From the NCBI RefSeq assembly GCF_042676385.1, contig NZ_JBHTHA010000005.1, positions 62,001-126,000 on the forward strand: a stretch of DNA of 64,000 nucleotides. Direction: 5' to 3'. Within the stretch, counting starts at the first letter, position 1. Each line of letters begins with the position of its first letter. Both the position numbers and the translations under genes were made by a program. The stretch is from Paenibacillus_E sp042676385 (GTDB lineage Bacteria; Bacillota; Bacilli; Paenibacillales; NBRC-103111). Shown one piece after another: positions 1 through 9,461 of the stretch. The notes beneath the pieces are model-generated. The model did no database searches. It saw only the letters and a list, made by a program, of their open reading frames with translations, and had not been told where the DNA came from.

Positions 1-502
1 CTAGAGTGGCAACCCCAGACCCGGCTTTGATTAACAAAGCATCCGCATGTCCGTGATAGCTGCCCTCGAACTTAACGATTTTATTCCGCTTCGTAAAGCC
101 TCGAGCCAAACGGAGCGCACTCATCGTTGCCTCGGTTCCTGAATTCACCATGCGAACCATCTCGATCGACGGTACACGTTCAATGACCAATTTGGCCATC
201 TCAGTCTCAAGCAAAGTCGGCGCACCGAAGCTTGTCCCTTTTTCTGCGGTAGCTTTGATGGCTTCCAGCACAACCGGATGAGCATGTCCGACAATTAAGG
301 GCCCCCAAGAACCTACATAATCGATATAGCTATTGCCATCGATATCTGTAACCCGGGAACCAAACCCTTTTTCCATGAACATGGGTGTAAGGCCTACAGA
401 TTTGAAAGCACGCACAGGCGAGTTAACGCCACCTGGAATCACCTTTTTGGACTCACTAAACGCTTCAGAAGATCGCGTGTCGATTCTAGTCGAATTTTTC
501 AT
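1..502 (-). CDS. hemL: Glutamate-1-semialdehyde 2,1-aminomutase, 5' part only
   Basis: PLP enzyme that converts glutamate-1-semialdehyde to 5-aminolevulinate. Only the N-terminal 167 or so residues are in the window; the gene runs off the left edge, so the PLP lysine is not visible. The family signature PGGVNSPVRAF is near residue 18, and SGTEATMSALRLARG (cofactor phosphate binding) and FEGSYHGHAD follow. I chose the ATG at 502 because GGTGGGAG lies about 10 nt upstream; a second in-frame ATG at 511 is too close to it. It is the last member of the hem cluster and is divergent from the Crp/Fnr gene. Family identity is very secure. Confidence 0.95.
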   Translation of the reverse strand, partial: MKNSTRIDTRSSEAFSESKKVIPGGVNSPVRAFKSVGLTPMFMEKGFGSRVTDIDGNSYIDYVGSWGPLIVGHAHPVVLEAIKATAEKGTSFGAPTLLETEMAKLVIERVPSIEMVRMVNSGTEATMSALRLARGFTKRNKIVKFEGSYHGHADALLIKAGSGVATL

Positions 503-599
503 AATTTTCATACTCCCACCCGACAGGTTATGGTAAAATGAGTTGACTTTATATTAAGTTTGAAACTCGCAATTTGATAAAAGGGCGGTACCCACGATC

Positions 600-1259
600 A
601 TGATTGAATTCATCAAAAAAGTACCTTTGTTCACTCAATTGAATGAAGCGCAATTACAGACGGTTGCTGAAATTTGTACCAAACGTTCATACAAAGGAAA
701 CACCGTCCTGTTTTCCGAAAAAGAAATTGGCTCCGTTTTCTATCTTGTATACAGCGGTTCGGTCAAAATCTATACGACCAATAGCACCGGCGAGGAGAAA
801 ATACTTTCGATCTGCAAATCCGGCGAAAGCTTCGGAGAGCTTTCTTTAATCGACGGCAAGCCGCGTTCAGCCTCTGCGCAGACGTTGGAAGAAAGTGTTC
901 TAATTACTCTCACGGCACAAAACTTCCTCGATTTGCTCCGAGCACACTTCGATATCACCCTTGGCATCATGCAAGAGCTCAGCAACCGGCTGCGCGACAC
1001 CAATCAACATGTGTATGACCTGACTTTTCTGGATGCCCGAACCCGCGTTATTAAAAGCCTGATCACGATGGCCAATAAACATGGATTGCGCAACGGGACA
1101 ATCATCACGATCAAGCTGGTGCTTAATTTCGACGAGATTTCTCAGCTTGCCGGCGTCCAGAAGGTTACCTTGATGCAGGTCATCCGCGATCTCGAAGAGA
1201 AGCGTATCTTAACCATTTCTCCTTCCGATTTCAAACTCGATTTGGCCAAGCTTCGCTAA
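600..1259 (+). CDS. Crp/Fnr family transcriptional regulator
   Basis: A 219-residue protein with an N-terminal cyclic-nucleotide-binding-type beta barrel (about 1-115, with the GESFGELSLIDGKPRSA pattern typical of the family) and a C-terminal winged helix-turn-helix (about 150-215, FDEISQLAGVQKVTLMQVIRDL). It has no FNR-type N-terminal cysteine cluster, so direct Fe-S oxygen sensing is unlikely; the ligand is unknown. It is the only plus-strand gene within the hem cluster, divergent from hemL and convergent with hemY (1 bp between the stops). A role in controlling heme genes is suggested by position only. The SD, AAAGGGCGG, is modest. Confidence 0.9.
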   Translation: MIEFIKKVPLFTQLNEAQLQTVAEICTKRSYKGNTVLFSEKEIGSVFYLVYSGSVKIYTTNSTGEEKILSICKSGESFGELSLIDGKPRSASAQTLEESVLITLTAQNFLDLLRAHFDITLGIMQELSNRLRDTNQHVYDLTFLDARTRVIKSLITMANKHGLRNGTIITIKLVLNFDEISQLAGVQKVTLMQVIRDLEEKRILTISPSDFKLDLAKLR

Positions 1260-1260
1260 T

Positions 1261-2724
1261 TTATCTTACGGGCATCGCTGGTGCGGGTACGTTTTGCTTG
1301 ATCAGGTTAGCGAGCTGCATAGCAGCCTCCTGCCCTTGCCGTATACAATCAGGGATACCGACTCCGTGAAACCCCGCCCCCGTTACGAACACGTTCGGCA
1401 TGTTTTCAGCAAGCTCTTTGCGGAAGCGTGCCACCTCATCCAAGTGGCCAACGGGGTACTGCGGCATCGACTGCGGCAAACGAGTCACTTCGGTGAACAG
1501 CGGTACCGCATGGAGGCCCAATAGTTCGCCAAGATCGTGGCGTGCTTTTTCGACCAACTGCTCATCGCTCCATTGCAGCCATTCCTGCTGACCCGATCGG
1601 CCGATATAACAACGGAGCAGCACTTTGCCGTCCGGAGCTGTATGCAGCCATTTAGCCGACGTCCATGTACAGGCTGTAATTGTTCTGCCTTCGTAACGCG
1701 GCACGAGAAAACCGGAAGCATCCAGTTCAAATGGGATGTCTTTGCGATCAAAAGCCATAATGACATTCGCGACGGAGATATACTCAATTTGCTTCAAGGC
1801 AGCTGCAGCAGGCAATTGCGCCAAAACTTGCGCAGCTTGAAACGTAGGCGTCGTGATGATCACGCCGTCAGCCATTTCGCTGTGGCCGTCTTCGAAGGTA
1901 ACTTCCGTCTGATGTCCAGTTGCATCTTCACGAATGGCAACGACACCGACACCCGTCCGTAAATCTACGCCGTCCAAGGCCTTCACAAGTCCGTTAACGA
2001 GCGTTTGCAGCCCCTTTTTAAAGGTAACAAAAGCTGAGCTTCGAACCGCTGCCGGCACATGGGCGTTTTCTTCCGCACTGTTTTTTCGGCTGGCCATCAT
2101 GCCCAAAATCAAGCTGCGATGTTTCTGTTCCATCGATTGAAACTGGGGGAAGGTCGCTTTCAAGCTAAGCTTAAACGTATCCCCCGCATAAATACCCGCC
2201 AACAGCGGCTCGACGATGCGTTCCAGCACCTCTTTGCCGAGGCGCCGCTCGAGGAAATGCCCGAGCGATTCATCGGAAGTCTGCTCCCGTTTGGGCTTAA
2301 GCAGGTCTAGTGCCGCACGTGCCTTGCCTAACGGTGAAATCAGCCCCGTTTTCATGAAGGGCGTCATTTGCGTCGGGATACCAAGCACGAGGCCGGGAGG
2401 CATTCGGTGCATCTTTCCTTGACGGACGATATACGTTTTTTTCGCCTTTGGATTTGTTCCCGTAAGCTCTCCCTCCAGCCCCAAATCGCGCGCCAGATCG
2501 ATTGTCGGACGTTTTCGTGCCAGGACCGAATCCGGTCCCTTTTCAATGACGAACCCGTCTCTTTCCAGCGTATGAATCTTGCCTCCGAAAGTCGATGATT
2601 TCTCCACAACGGATATACGGGCGTCTACACCCTCAGATTCTAATCGCTTCTTTAGGTAGAAAGCGGAGCTTAGACCTGTAATTCCTCCGCCTACAATGAT
2701 GAAATGCGGTCTAGACGTACTCAT
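1261..2724 (-). CDS. hemY: Protoporphyrinogen/coproporphyrinogen III oxidase (HemY/CgoX type)
   Basis: FAD-dependent oxidase of 487 residues. The Rossmann motif GGGITG at residues 12-17 is followed by the amine-oxidase-like body, and the C-terminal FAD contact (VFVTGAGFHGVGIPDCI) is present. In Firmicutes this family oxidises coproporphyrinogen III to coproporphyrin III in the coproporphyrin-dependent heme route; that is family knowledge, not visible here. Its ATG overlaps the hemH stop as ATGA, so it is translationally coupled in a hemE-hemH-hemY operon. Length is normal. Confidence 0.95.
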   Translation of the reverse strand: MSTSRPHFIIVGGGITGLSSAFYLKKRLESEGVDARISVVEKSSTFGGKIHTLERDGFVIEKGPDSVLARKRPTIDLARDLGLEGELTGTNPKAKKTYIVRQGKMHRMPPGLVLGIPTQMTPFMKTGLISPLGKARAALDLLKPKREQTSDESLGHFLERRLGKEVLERIVEPLLAGIYAGDTFKLSLKATFPQFQSMEQKHRSLILGMMASRKNSAEENAHVPAAVRSSAFVTFKKGLQTLVNGLVKALDGVDLRTGVGVVAIREDATGHQTEVTFEDGHSEMADGVIITTPTFQAAQVLAQLPAAAALKQIEYISVANVIMAFDRKDIPFELDASGFLVPRYEGRTITACTWTSAKWLHTAPDGKVLLRCYIGRSGQQEWLQWSDEQLVEKARHDLGELLGLHAVPLFTEVTRLPQSMPQYPVGHLDEVARFRKELAENMPNVFVTGAGFHGVGIPDCIRQGQEAAMQLANLIKQNVPAPAMPVR

Positions 2725-3668
2725 GACCGTTTCGATGCATCATTCAGCTTCGCAAAAACAACATCGCTCAATGTTTCCATATAAAGTGGATCGGTATTTA
2801 ACGATTCCGTGCGCTCTAAATGAATACCAAGCTCTTGTGCCAGTGCTTGCGCTTCGATATCGATATCATAAAGAACTTCCAAATGATCGGATACAAATCC
2901 GATCGGACAGAGCAGCACGTTCTTCACATCTTCTTCTTTACGAATGGTTTGAAGAACATCCAAAATGTCGGGCCCAAGCCACGGCATAGCGGTTTGCCCG
3001 GCGCTTTGCCAGCCGAACTGCCAGTTCGTAATCCCCACACGGTCCGCAATGGCTTGGGAGGTAGCCAGAAGTTGATCCGGATACGGGTCTTTCATCTCCA
3101 AGATTTTTTCCGGTAGACTATGCGCTGTGAAAATGACGCGAACTTCATCGCGCTGTACATCCGTAAATGTACTCAGTGCTCGCTCCACCCTAGTGCTTAA
3201 CGCTTCAAGCAGCTTCGGATGCAAATGATAGCTAAGAACAAAATCGATGTTCAAACCGAGCTCTTCAGCTTTATCTTTCGCCCGCTTTACATAGCCGCCT
3301 ACGCTCATCGTGGAATAATGAGGTGCCAGTACCACACCGATAGCTTCCGTAATACCGTCCTTCACCATTTGCTCGACGCCGTCTTCAATATAAGGCTGAG
3401 CATGCTTCAATCCTTGGTAGCAAACAAACTCCAGTTCGGGATGTTCCCGGCGAAGCGTTTCTTCCAATCCTTTTACCTGCTTATTCGTATTTTCTCGCAA
3501 AGGAAAAAAACCGCCAACAATGGCTTCATAACGCGAAGTCAATTCATGCAGCTGCTCTGCCGTAGGCGGATGACCGCGTCTGATATGCGTGTAATAAGCT
3601 TCGACTTGATCCAAACTTGCCGGAGTTCCGTAGGACATTACCAATACGCCGATTCGGCGGTTTGCCAT
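2721..3668 (-). CDS. hemH: Coproporphyrin III / protoporphyrin ferrochelatase
   Basis: Inserts ferrous iron into the porphyrin ring; 315 residues from the chosen ATG. Family features visible: GVLVMSYGTP at the N terminus, LAPHYSTMSVGGY, and the FTAHSLPEKI segment carrying the conserved active-site histidine, with a C-terminal conserved glutamate-rich region. The reading frame is also open to a GTG at 3680 inside hemE. I prefer ATG 3668, one base after the hemE stop, because the protein then begins MANRRIGVLVMSYG as in relatives. It lies between hemE and hemY. In monoderms the substrate is probably coproporphyrin III. Confidence 0.94.
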   Translation of the reverse strand: MANRRIGVLVMSYGTPASLDQVEAYYTHIRRGHPPTAEQLHELTSRYEAIVGGFFPLRENTNKQVKGLEETLRREHPELEFVCYQGLKHAQPYIEDGVEQMVKDGITEAIGVVLAPHYSTMSVGGYVKRAKDKAEELGLNIDFVLSYHLHPKLLEALSTRVERALSTFTDVQRDEVRVIFTAHSLPEKILEMKDPYPDQLLATSQAIADRVGITNWQFGWQSAGQTAMPWLGPDILDVLQTIRKEEDVKNVLLCPIGFVSDHLEVLYDIDIEAQALAQELGIHLERTESLNTDPLYMETLSDVVFAKLNDASKRS

Positions 3669-3669
3669 G

Positions 3670-4734
3670 TTAAACACCACTCTTTTCTGCTTGCTTAGAT
3701 AATGCGGAATGCGAATACGTATGGATGAATGTAGTCAGTTCTTTCAATTTTTCCAGGGATGCTTCTGGGAACAGACCATGTCCCAAATTAAAAATATAAC
3801 CTGGACGTTCAATGCCCTCATCAATAATCTCTTTTGCTTGTTTCTCGATAATGCTCATCGGTGCCGTCAGTACATATGGATCCAAATTGCCTTGAACCGC
3901 AAAGCGTTCCCCTACTCTTCGGCGTCCTTCATTAATCGGAATCCGCCAGTCAAGACCGATAACGTCCGCCTGTAAATGAGTCAGATATGGCAGTAATTCG
4001 CCTGAGCTTACACCCGGGAAATAAATTTTAGGTTCTTTAAGATCCGAAAGCTCTTTAAAGATCCTTGTCATCGTTGGAAGCACATACAGTTGAAAATCTG
4101 CAGGCGAAAGCGCCCCGACCCAGCTGTCGAACACTTGCACCGCTTTGGCTCCGGCTGCTATGTGGGATCTCAAATAGGTAATGACCATGTCCCCCAGCTT
4201 ATCCATCAAGGCATACCACACTTTTGGCTCTGAATACATCATCTGCTTAGTGCGGATATAGCTTTTGGATGGCTTGCCTTCAATGAGGTAGCTAGCGATC
4301 GTGAACGGAGCACCGGCAAATGAAATCAAAGGAACTTCAAGCTCTTTATGTAAAATTTTGATGGTTTGGATAATATGAGATAAATCTTTTTCTACATCAA
4401 TGGGACGCAGTCGCTCTACGTCTTGAGCGGTGCGGATCGGTGTATGAATGACCGGACCGATATTTTTGACGATATCAAAATCAACGCCAAGCGAGGCAAC
4501 CGGATTCATAATATCCGAATATAAAATAGCCGCATCCACGCCGAGCTTTTGAATCGGCATCATGGTAACTTCGGCAGCCAGCTCGGGTTGCTGACAAATT
4601 TCCAACAGCGAATATTTCTCTTTGATTTTGCGGTAATCCGGATCGTAGCGGCCTGCTTGGCGCATATACCAGACGGGGAGCGTATCTACCTTTTCCTTCC
4701 GGCATGCTTTAATAAAATTATCATTATAACTCAT
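3670..4734 (-). CDS. hemE: Uroporphyrinogen decarboxylase
   Basis: Decarboxylates the four acetate side chains of uroporphyrinogen III to give coproporphyrinogen III. The protein has 354 residues, the usual length. The N-terminal signature YMRQAGRYDPDYR (about residues 23-35), the second signature SFAGAPFTIASYLIEG and the C-terminal GHGLFPEAS motif are present. The ATG at 4734 is preceded by GAGGAAGGTG at good spacing. First gene of the hemEHY run, about 170 bp from hemB. Confidence 0.96.
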   Translation of the reverse strand: MSYNDNFIKACRKEKVDTLPVWYMRQAGRYDPDYRKIKEKYSLLEICQQPELAAEVTMMPIQKLGVDAAILYSDIMNPVASLGVDFDIVKNIGPVIHTPIRTAQDVERLRPIDVEKDLSHIIQTIKILHKELEVPLISFAGAPFTIASYLIEGKPSKSYIRTKQMMYSEPKVWYALMDKLGDMVITYLRSHIAAGAKAVQVFDSWVGALSPADFQLYVLPTMTRIFKELSDLKEPKIYFPGVSSGELLPYLTHLQADVIGLDWRIPINEGRRRVGERFAVQGNLDPYVLTAPMSIIEKQAKEIIDEGIERPGYIFNLGHGLFPEASLEKLKELTTFIHTYSHSALSKQAEKSGV

Positions 4735-4853
4735 GAGGCACCTTCCTCTTTTTTAAAGCCGTAAAGTTTCCTGCTATTCTCATCCATTATGCCCTAATTA
4801 TACGCCTGTCACAACCGATGGAAGCTTTGGGATTACGACAAAAGTATGACAAA

Positions 4854-4893
4854 AGAACCACCCGCGCCTAGCTGCTCTAGGGTGAATGGTTCT
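4854..4893 (-). terminator. Possible terminator after hemB
   Basis: Inverted repeat with arms AGAACCA and TGGTTCT, the stem extended by CCC/GGG with a small bulge, lying just downstream of the hemB stop. On the minus strand it is followed by only a short T-rich tract, so termination may be weak or partial. Confidence 0.4.
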
Positions 4894-4905
4894 CAAAGTC
4901 GAAAA

Positions 4906-5901
4906 TTAGCGTTTTTGCAAATACCGCGCGATATCTTTGGCAAAGTAAGTCAATATAATATCGGCGCCCGCACGCTTGAAGCTCGTCATCGTTTCCATGA
5001 CGATAGCCTCTTCATTAATCCAGCCTTGAAGTGCGGCTGCCTTAATCATCGAGTACTCGGCACTGACATTATAAGCGACGACCGGCAAATCGAAGTTATC
5101 CTTGAGCAATCGAATAACGTCCATATACGCCAGCGCAGGCTTCACCATCAGGAAATCAGCACCTTCAATGACGTCGCTTTCCGCTTCGCGCAATGCTTCG
5201 CGGCCGTTGGCCGGATCCATTTGATACGTTTTGCGATCGCCGAATTGCGGTGCCGAATGAACGGCATCCCGGAAAGGACCGTAATAGGCAGACGCGTATT
5301 TAACGGAATACGCCATAACCGGAACGTTCTCGAAGCCTGCTTCATCCAGACCGGCGCGAATGGCATGCACATAGCCGTCCATCATGTTGGAAGGCGCGAT
5401 AATATCGGCTCCGGCTTTCGCTTGCGATACCGCTGTGCGGACGAGAAGCTCTAAAGAATGGTCATTATGAATTTCCGCTTGTCCCGAAATCGGATTGTGA
5501 TGAATCACTCCGCAGTGTCCTGTATCGGTAAATTGACACAGGCATGTATCAGCGATAATCAGCAGCGAAGGATTCAACTCCTTAATTCGGCGCGTCGCTT
5601 GTTGAACGATACCTTCATCGTCATAAGCCGACGTCCCAACAGCATCCTTATGCTCAGGCACGCCGAACAACAGAATCGCTTGAATGCCCAATGCCGTTAT
5701 TTCACTGATTTCTTCTTCCAAGCGGTCCAAAGAGAAATGATAAACACCCGGCATGGAAGGAATCTCTTCCTTGATATTAAAGCCATGCGTTACAAAAACA
5801 GGCTGTACAACGTCATGGACGGTGACTTGATTTTCACGGACTAAGTTGCGCAGTGCGGATGAGCCGCGCAAACGGCGATTACGAATAACAGGAAAACTCA
5901 T
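4906..5901 (-). CDS. hemB: Delta-aminolevulinic acid dehydratase (porphobilinogen synthase)
   Basis: Condenses two 5-aminolevulinate molecules to porphobilinogen. The protein has 331 residues. The cysteine-rich segment DTCLCQFTDTGHCG indicates the zinc-dependent type, and the two Schiff-base lysines lie in MAYSVKYASAYYGPFRDA and FLMVKPALAYMD. An AGGAGG sits about 10 nt before the ATG. Separated from the cobA-hemD fusion by a 352-bp repeat-bearing gap, so it may have its own promoter or be read through. Confidence 0.96.
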   Translation of the reverse strand: MSFPVIRNRRLRGSSALRNLVRENQVTVHDVVQPVFVTHGFNIKEEIPSMPGVYHFSLDRLEEEISEITALGIQAILLFGVPEHKDAVGTSAYDDEGIVQQATRRIKELNPSLLIIADTCLCQFTDTGHCGVIHHNPISGQAEIHNDHSLELLVRTAVSQAKAGADIIAPSNMMDGYVHAIRAGLDEAGFENVPVMAYSVKYASAYYGPFRDAVHSAPQFGDRKTYQMDPANGREALREAESDVIEGADFLMVKPALAYMDVIRLLKDNFDLPVVAYNVSAEYSMIKAAALQGWINEEAIVMETMTSFKRAGADIILTYFAKDIARYLQKR

Positions 5902-5949
5902 GGGAATTCAGCCTCCTTAACTAGTGCTTGTTTAAAAAAGTTGGTTGGT

Positions 5950-6212
5950 TTGTCGGGTTAAAGTCGACGGGTGACGCTGTTGCATACTTTTGCGAACGGC
6001 TTTAACGCTGTTTTTCCGTCTTAACTGGCGTAGAGGGCCGGTCTGATGCTGCTTTAGGCGGTTTTTCCGCGTTAAAGTCAAAGGAAGACTCAGTTGCACC
6101 CTTTGCGTCAGCCTTTAACGCTGTTTTTCCGTCTTAACTGGCGTAGAAGCCGGTCTGATGCTGCTTTAAGGCGGTTTTTCCGCGTTAAAGTCAACGGATG
6201 TCGCAGTTAAAC
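5950..6212. repeat. Two tandem copies of a 113-bp hairpin-forming repeat between hemB and cobA-hemD
   Basis: The block starting TTTAACGCTGTTTTTCCG at 6001 recurs at 6114, a 113-bp period, with only a few changes. Each unit has two GTTTTTCCG cores, one in TTTAACGCTG-T5-CCGTCTTAAC and one in GGCGG-T5-CCGCGTTAAAG, both partly self-complementary around the T-rich loop. The same core occurs in the array at 44735-45147. No ORF with a ribosome binding site is visible in this 352-bp gap. Confidence 0.75.
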
Positions 6213-6253
6213 TTCCTTCTCAGCAGGAAGCACTAACTACTATGCAGCCATTG

Positions 6254-7795
6254 TTATTTTCGCTGCGACAAACTTTCTGCGAGCGACGCAACAGTCGCTT
6301 CTTTGGCCATATAGGTAACCGGCAGGCCGATCTCACGAGCGGTTTCCGCTGTTTTCGGCCCGATACAAGCGATTTCTACGCCTTTCAGCAGGTCCAGTGG
6401 ATCGTCTACGCCCAACTGACGCAATGCCTCGATCAAATTCGTTACAGTTGAAGAACTTGTAAAAGTGATAATATGAATGCCTTGGTTTTGTAAAAGCGAA
6501 ACGACTTCTTCTCCATCCTCTAAAGCAAGCACGTTCTCGTAGACGTCAACTTCCGTAACCTCCAGGCCAAGCTCCTTGAGCTTGGATGGCAAATAGTCAC
6601 GGGCGAGATCAGCGGTCGGCAGAAGCACTTTCTGACCCGGTTTCAGCTCGGATCGAATGGCTTCCAGCATCCCTTCACCTTGGTAAATCACAGGCAATAC
6701 GTCTGCCAGGAATCCGCGTTCCGCCAGGGCTTCAGCTGTTTTCGGTCCAACAGCGGCAATTCTCGCATTCCCCATCCGGCGCACATCGATGCGCTTCTCA
6801 CGAAGTCTGCGGAAAAAGAATTCCACACCGTTTACACTCGTCAGCAAAATCCAGTCAAATTCATGCAGCTTATCGAGCGCTGCATCAAGTTCCTGCAGCG
6901 TTTCCGGACGGCTTGGCGGTTGAAGACGGATAACAGGGAATTCAACAGCCTCGCCGCCAAGCTCATCGATCCGATCGACAAGCTCGCTGGCTTGGCTTCT
7001 GGCGCGTGTCACGAGCACTCTGCGGCCAAAAAGCGGCTTTTTCTCAATCCAAGCGAGCTTCTCGCGAAGCTTAACCACTTCGCCGACAATAATGACCGCA
7101 GGCGACTGGAAGTTTGCTTGTTTGACCTTCTCGGCGATATCTTCAAGCGTGCCTGTGATCGTGGCTTGCTCCGTCCAAGTGCCCCAGCGCACGAGCGCAA
7201 CCGGCATCTGGGGCGGCTTCCCGCAGCGAATCAGTTCGCGGCAAATTTGCTCCAGGTTGGCAACGCCCATGAGGAAAACCATCGTGCCGATCGCTTTGGC
7301 CAGATGCTCCCAATCGAGGCTTGAATACGTTTTGTTCGGGTACTCATGGCCGGTCACGATGGCAACTGATGATGTAAAATCCCGATGTGTTACCGGGATG
7401 CCTGCATAGGCAGGAACTGCGATGGAGGACGTAATGCCCGGAATGATTTCATAAGTGACATCATTGTCAGCGAGCAGTTCCGCTTCCTCGCCGACGCGGC
7501 CGAACACGCTCGGATCGCCGCCTTTCAAACGGGTGACCACTTTGCCTTGCAGGGCCAGGTCAACCAGCAGTTGGTTGATTTCTTCCTGCTTTAACATATG
7601 TTTATCCGGCAGCTTGCCTACAAAAATCAGCTCTGCTTCCGGTTTGCGATGCTTCAGTAACCGAGGGCTGGCCAAGCGGTCATAGACGATGACATCCGCC
7701 TTCTGGATGGCTTCCAAACCGCGAATGGTGATGAGTTTAGGATCTCCCGGACCTGCACCGACAAGATATACTTTGCCTTTGTCCACACCGCTCAC
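6254..7795 (-). CDS. cobA/hemD: Fused uroporphyrinogen-III C-methyltransferase / uroporphyrinogen-III synthase
   Basis: A 513-residue bifunctional protein. Residues 1 to about 245 are a SAM-dependent uroporphyrinogen-III methyltransferase (VYLVGAGPGDPKLITIRG at the start, GGDPSVFGRVGEE in the middle), which makes precorrin-2 for siroheme or cobalamin. Residues about 255-513 are a HemD domain that closes hydroxymethylbilane to uroporphyrinogen III. The fusion places the branch enzyme on the polypeptide that makes its substrate. The start is GTG at 7795, overlapping the hemC stop as GTGA, with GAGGTGAGGGA upstream; coupled translation with hemC is likely. Confidence 0.95.
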   Translation of the reverse strand: MSGVDKGKVYLVGAGPGDPKLITIRGLEAIQKADVIVYDRLASPRLLKHRKPEAELIFVGKLPDKHMLKQEEINQLLVDLALQGKVVTRLKGGDPSVFGRVGEEAELLADNDVTYEIIPGITSSIAVPAYAGIPVTHRDFTSSVAIVTGHEYPNKTYSSLDWEHLAKAIGTMVFLMGVANLEQICRELIRCGKPPQMPVALVRWGTWTEQATITGTLEDIAEKVKQANFQSPAVIIVGEVVKLREKLAWIEKKPLFGRRVLVTRARSQASELVDRIDELGGEAVEFPVIRLQPPSRPETLQELDAALDKLHEFDWILLTSVNGVEFFFRRLREKRIDVRRMGNARIAAVGPKTAEALAERGFLADVLPVIYQGEGMLEAIRSELKPGQKVLLPTADLARDYLPSKLKELGLEVTEVDVYENVLALEDGEEVVSLLQNQGIHIITFTSSSTVTNLIEALRQLGVDDPLDLLKGVEIACIGPKTAETAREIGLPVTYMAKEATVASLAESLSQRK

Positions 7796-8736
7796 TCCCT
7801 CACCTCAGCTAAAATACGGTCCGCTCCTTGCGCGATCAGCTTATCCGCGACGAGCAAACCAAGCGCTTCCGGGTCGCTCCCGGAAGCGGCTTCCTTGAGC
7901 ATGGTCTTGCCGTCCGGCGTACCGACCATGCCCGTCAGCGTCAACAGCGGCTCCCCACCGCTGTTGCTCTCGCTTACGCTCGCGTAAGCGCCGAGCGGCA
8001 CCTGGCAGCCTCCATTGAGTCTGCCGAGGAAGGCCCGCTCCGCGCGCACCGCGAGCGCTGTCGGTTCATGCTGGAACCTGCCGAGCAGGTCCAGCATAAA
8101 GGCGTCGCCGCCCCGGCACTCGATGCACAGCGCCCCCTGCCCTACGGCAGGGAGGCAGACCTCGGGCGGCAAATACGCGCTGATGCGATCCTGCCAGCCG
8201 ATCCGGTGCAAACCGGCCGCGGCCAGCATAATCGCATCGAAGTTCTCTTCTTCGAGCTTGCGCAGCCTCGAGTCGATGTTGCCGCGGACCGACTCGATGC
8301 GGAGGTCCGGGCGGGCGTGCTGCAGCTGGCTGGCGCGGCGCAGCGAGCTGGTGCCGACGAGCGCGCCCTGCGGCAGCTCGTCCAGGGAGCGGTACCCCCG
8401 CGTGATCAATGCGTCTCGCGCGTCCTCTCGCTGGGGTACCGCTCCTACCACTAGCCCTTCGGGTAGCTCAAAGGGCATATCTTTCATGCTATGGACGGCC
8501 ATATCGATCTCGCCGTCCAGCAAAGCTTGTTCGATTTCCTTGACGAACAGGCCCTTGCCGCCTACCTTGGACAGAGTAACGTCCAGAATGCGGTCGCCCT
8601 TGGTAACAATTTTCTTAATTTCAAATTGACACTCGATACCATGCGCTGCAGCCAGTTGTTTCAGCTGCTCTACTGCTTGCCCGGTCTGTGTCAACGCCAA
8701 TGCGCTCTGCCTTGTACCCACAATAATGGTTCTCAT
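7792..8736 (-). CDS. hemC: Hydroxymethylbilane synthase (porphobilinogen deaminase)
   Basis: Polymerises four porphobilinogens to hydroxymethylbilane. From ATG 8736 the protein has 314 residues, starting MRTIIVGTRQSALALTQ like its relatives; the open frame extends further upstream to 8871 but that part overlaps the preceding gene and has no homologue-like sequence. GGGGAGAG lies just before this ATG. The dipyrromethane cofactor cysteine is C244 in NGGCQVPLGAY, and the substrate-binding arginines are in SSLRRASQL. Much of the gene is visibly more GC-rich than its neighbours. Confidence 0.96.
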   Translation of the reverse strand: MRTIIVGTRQSALALTQTGQAVEQLKQLAAAHGIECQFEIKKIVTKGDRILDVTLSKVGGKGLFVKEIEQALLDGEIDMAVHSMKDMPFELPEGLVVGAVPQREDARDALITRGYRSLDELPQGALVGTSSLRRASQLQHARPDLRIESVRGNIDSRLRKLEEENFDAIMLAAAGLHRIGWQDRISAYLPPEVCLPAVGQGALCIECRGGDAFMLDLLGRFQHEPTALAVRAERAFLGRLNGGCQVPLGAYASVSESNSGGEPLLTLTGMVGTPDGKTMLKEAASGSDPEALGLLVADKLIAQGADRILAEVRE

Positions 8737-8755
8737 CTCTATCTCTCCCCGCACT

Positions 8756-9454
8756 CTATACTCGCTTCCCGAAAGCTTGAATCGTTGACAATACCGGCTC
8801 TTGCTCAAAAGCCGCGAACAACTTTTCTTTCCAATCCTCAAACGTGCCGGTACGAATCTTGGACAGCACATCCCACTCCAACATCTCTTTGAATAGCTGC
8901 TGCCTATTTTCTTTATCCTGAATGACGGACTGGACTTTCAGACGTATCTCGCTCAAAAAATCCAGATAAAGCTCATATTCATCCCCATAAGCTTGTTCAA
9001 GCTCACGCGCTATTTTACGCGCCGATGCCGGACTCGCACCGCCTGTAGATACAGCTATCACCAATTTTCCTCTGCGTACAACAGACGGTACGATAAACGT
9101 ACTTTGTTCCGGCTGATCGACTACATTAACAAGCATGTCGCACCCAACTGCCACCTCAAAAACTTTACTGTTTACATCGGAATCATCGGTAGCTGCAATG
9201 ACAAGCACATACGGAGTCGTACCTTCCGCAACACCCGCGATCATCGCTTGCGAATCGAACGTCTGTCTATAGAGTACCACTTCTCCGCGGCGCTCCATAT
9301 CAGCAAGCCCGGCTGTCACTTCCGGACTAATTACCGCGACATGAGCACCGGCCTGAACCAGCGAACGAGCCTTGCGCTCAGCTACGCGCCCGCCTCCGAC
9401 GATCAGACAGGGGCGATCATTTACATTCAGCATAATGGGATATGGATGCTTCAT
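8756..9454 (-). CDS. Precorrin-2 dehydrogenase (Met8/SirC-like)
   Basis: NAD-dependent dehydrogenase that oxidises precorrin-2 to sirohydrochlorin; some relatives also chelate iron. The protein has 232 residues: a Rossmann domain at the N terminus (CLIVGGGRVAERKARSL from about residue 16), the VVDQPEQSTFIVPSVVRRG motif, and the STGGASPASARKIARELE segment typical of siroheme synthase N-terminal domains. It lies in the hemA operon between hemX and hemC. With CobA it would make the siroheme precursor that NirB, encoded in this window, needs. No separate sirohydrochlorin chelatase is seen here. Confidence 0.92.
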   Translation of the reverse strand: MKHPYPIMLNVNDRPCLIVGGGRVAERKARSLVQAGAHVAVISPEVTAGLADMERRGEVVLYRQTFDSQAMIAGVAEGTTPYVLVIAATDDSDVNSKVFEVAVGCDMLVNVVDQPEQSTFIVPSVVRRGKLVIAVSTGGASPASARKIARELEQAYGDEYELYLDFLSEIRLKVQSVIQDKENRQQLFKEMLEWDVLSKIRTGTFEDWKEKLFAAFEQEPVLSTIQAFGKRV

Positions 9455-9461
9455 GGTTCAC

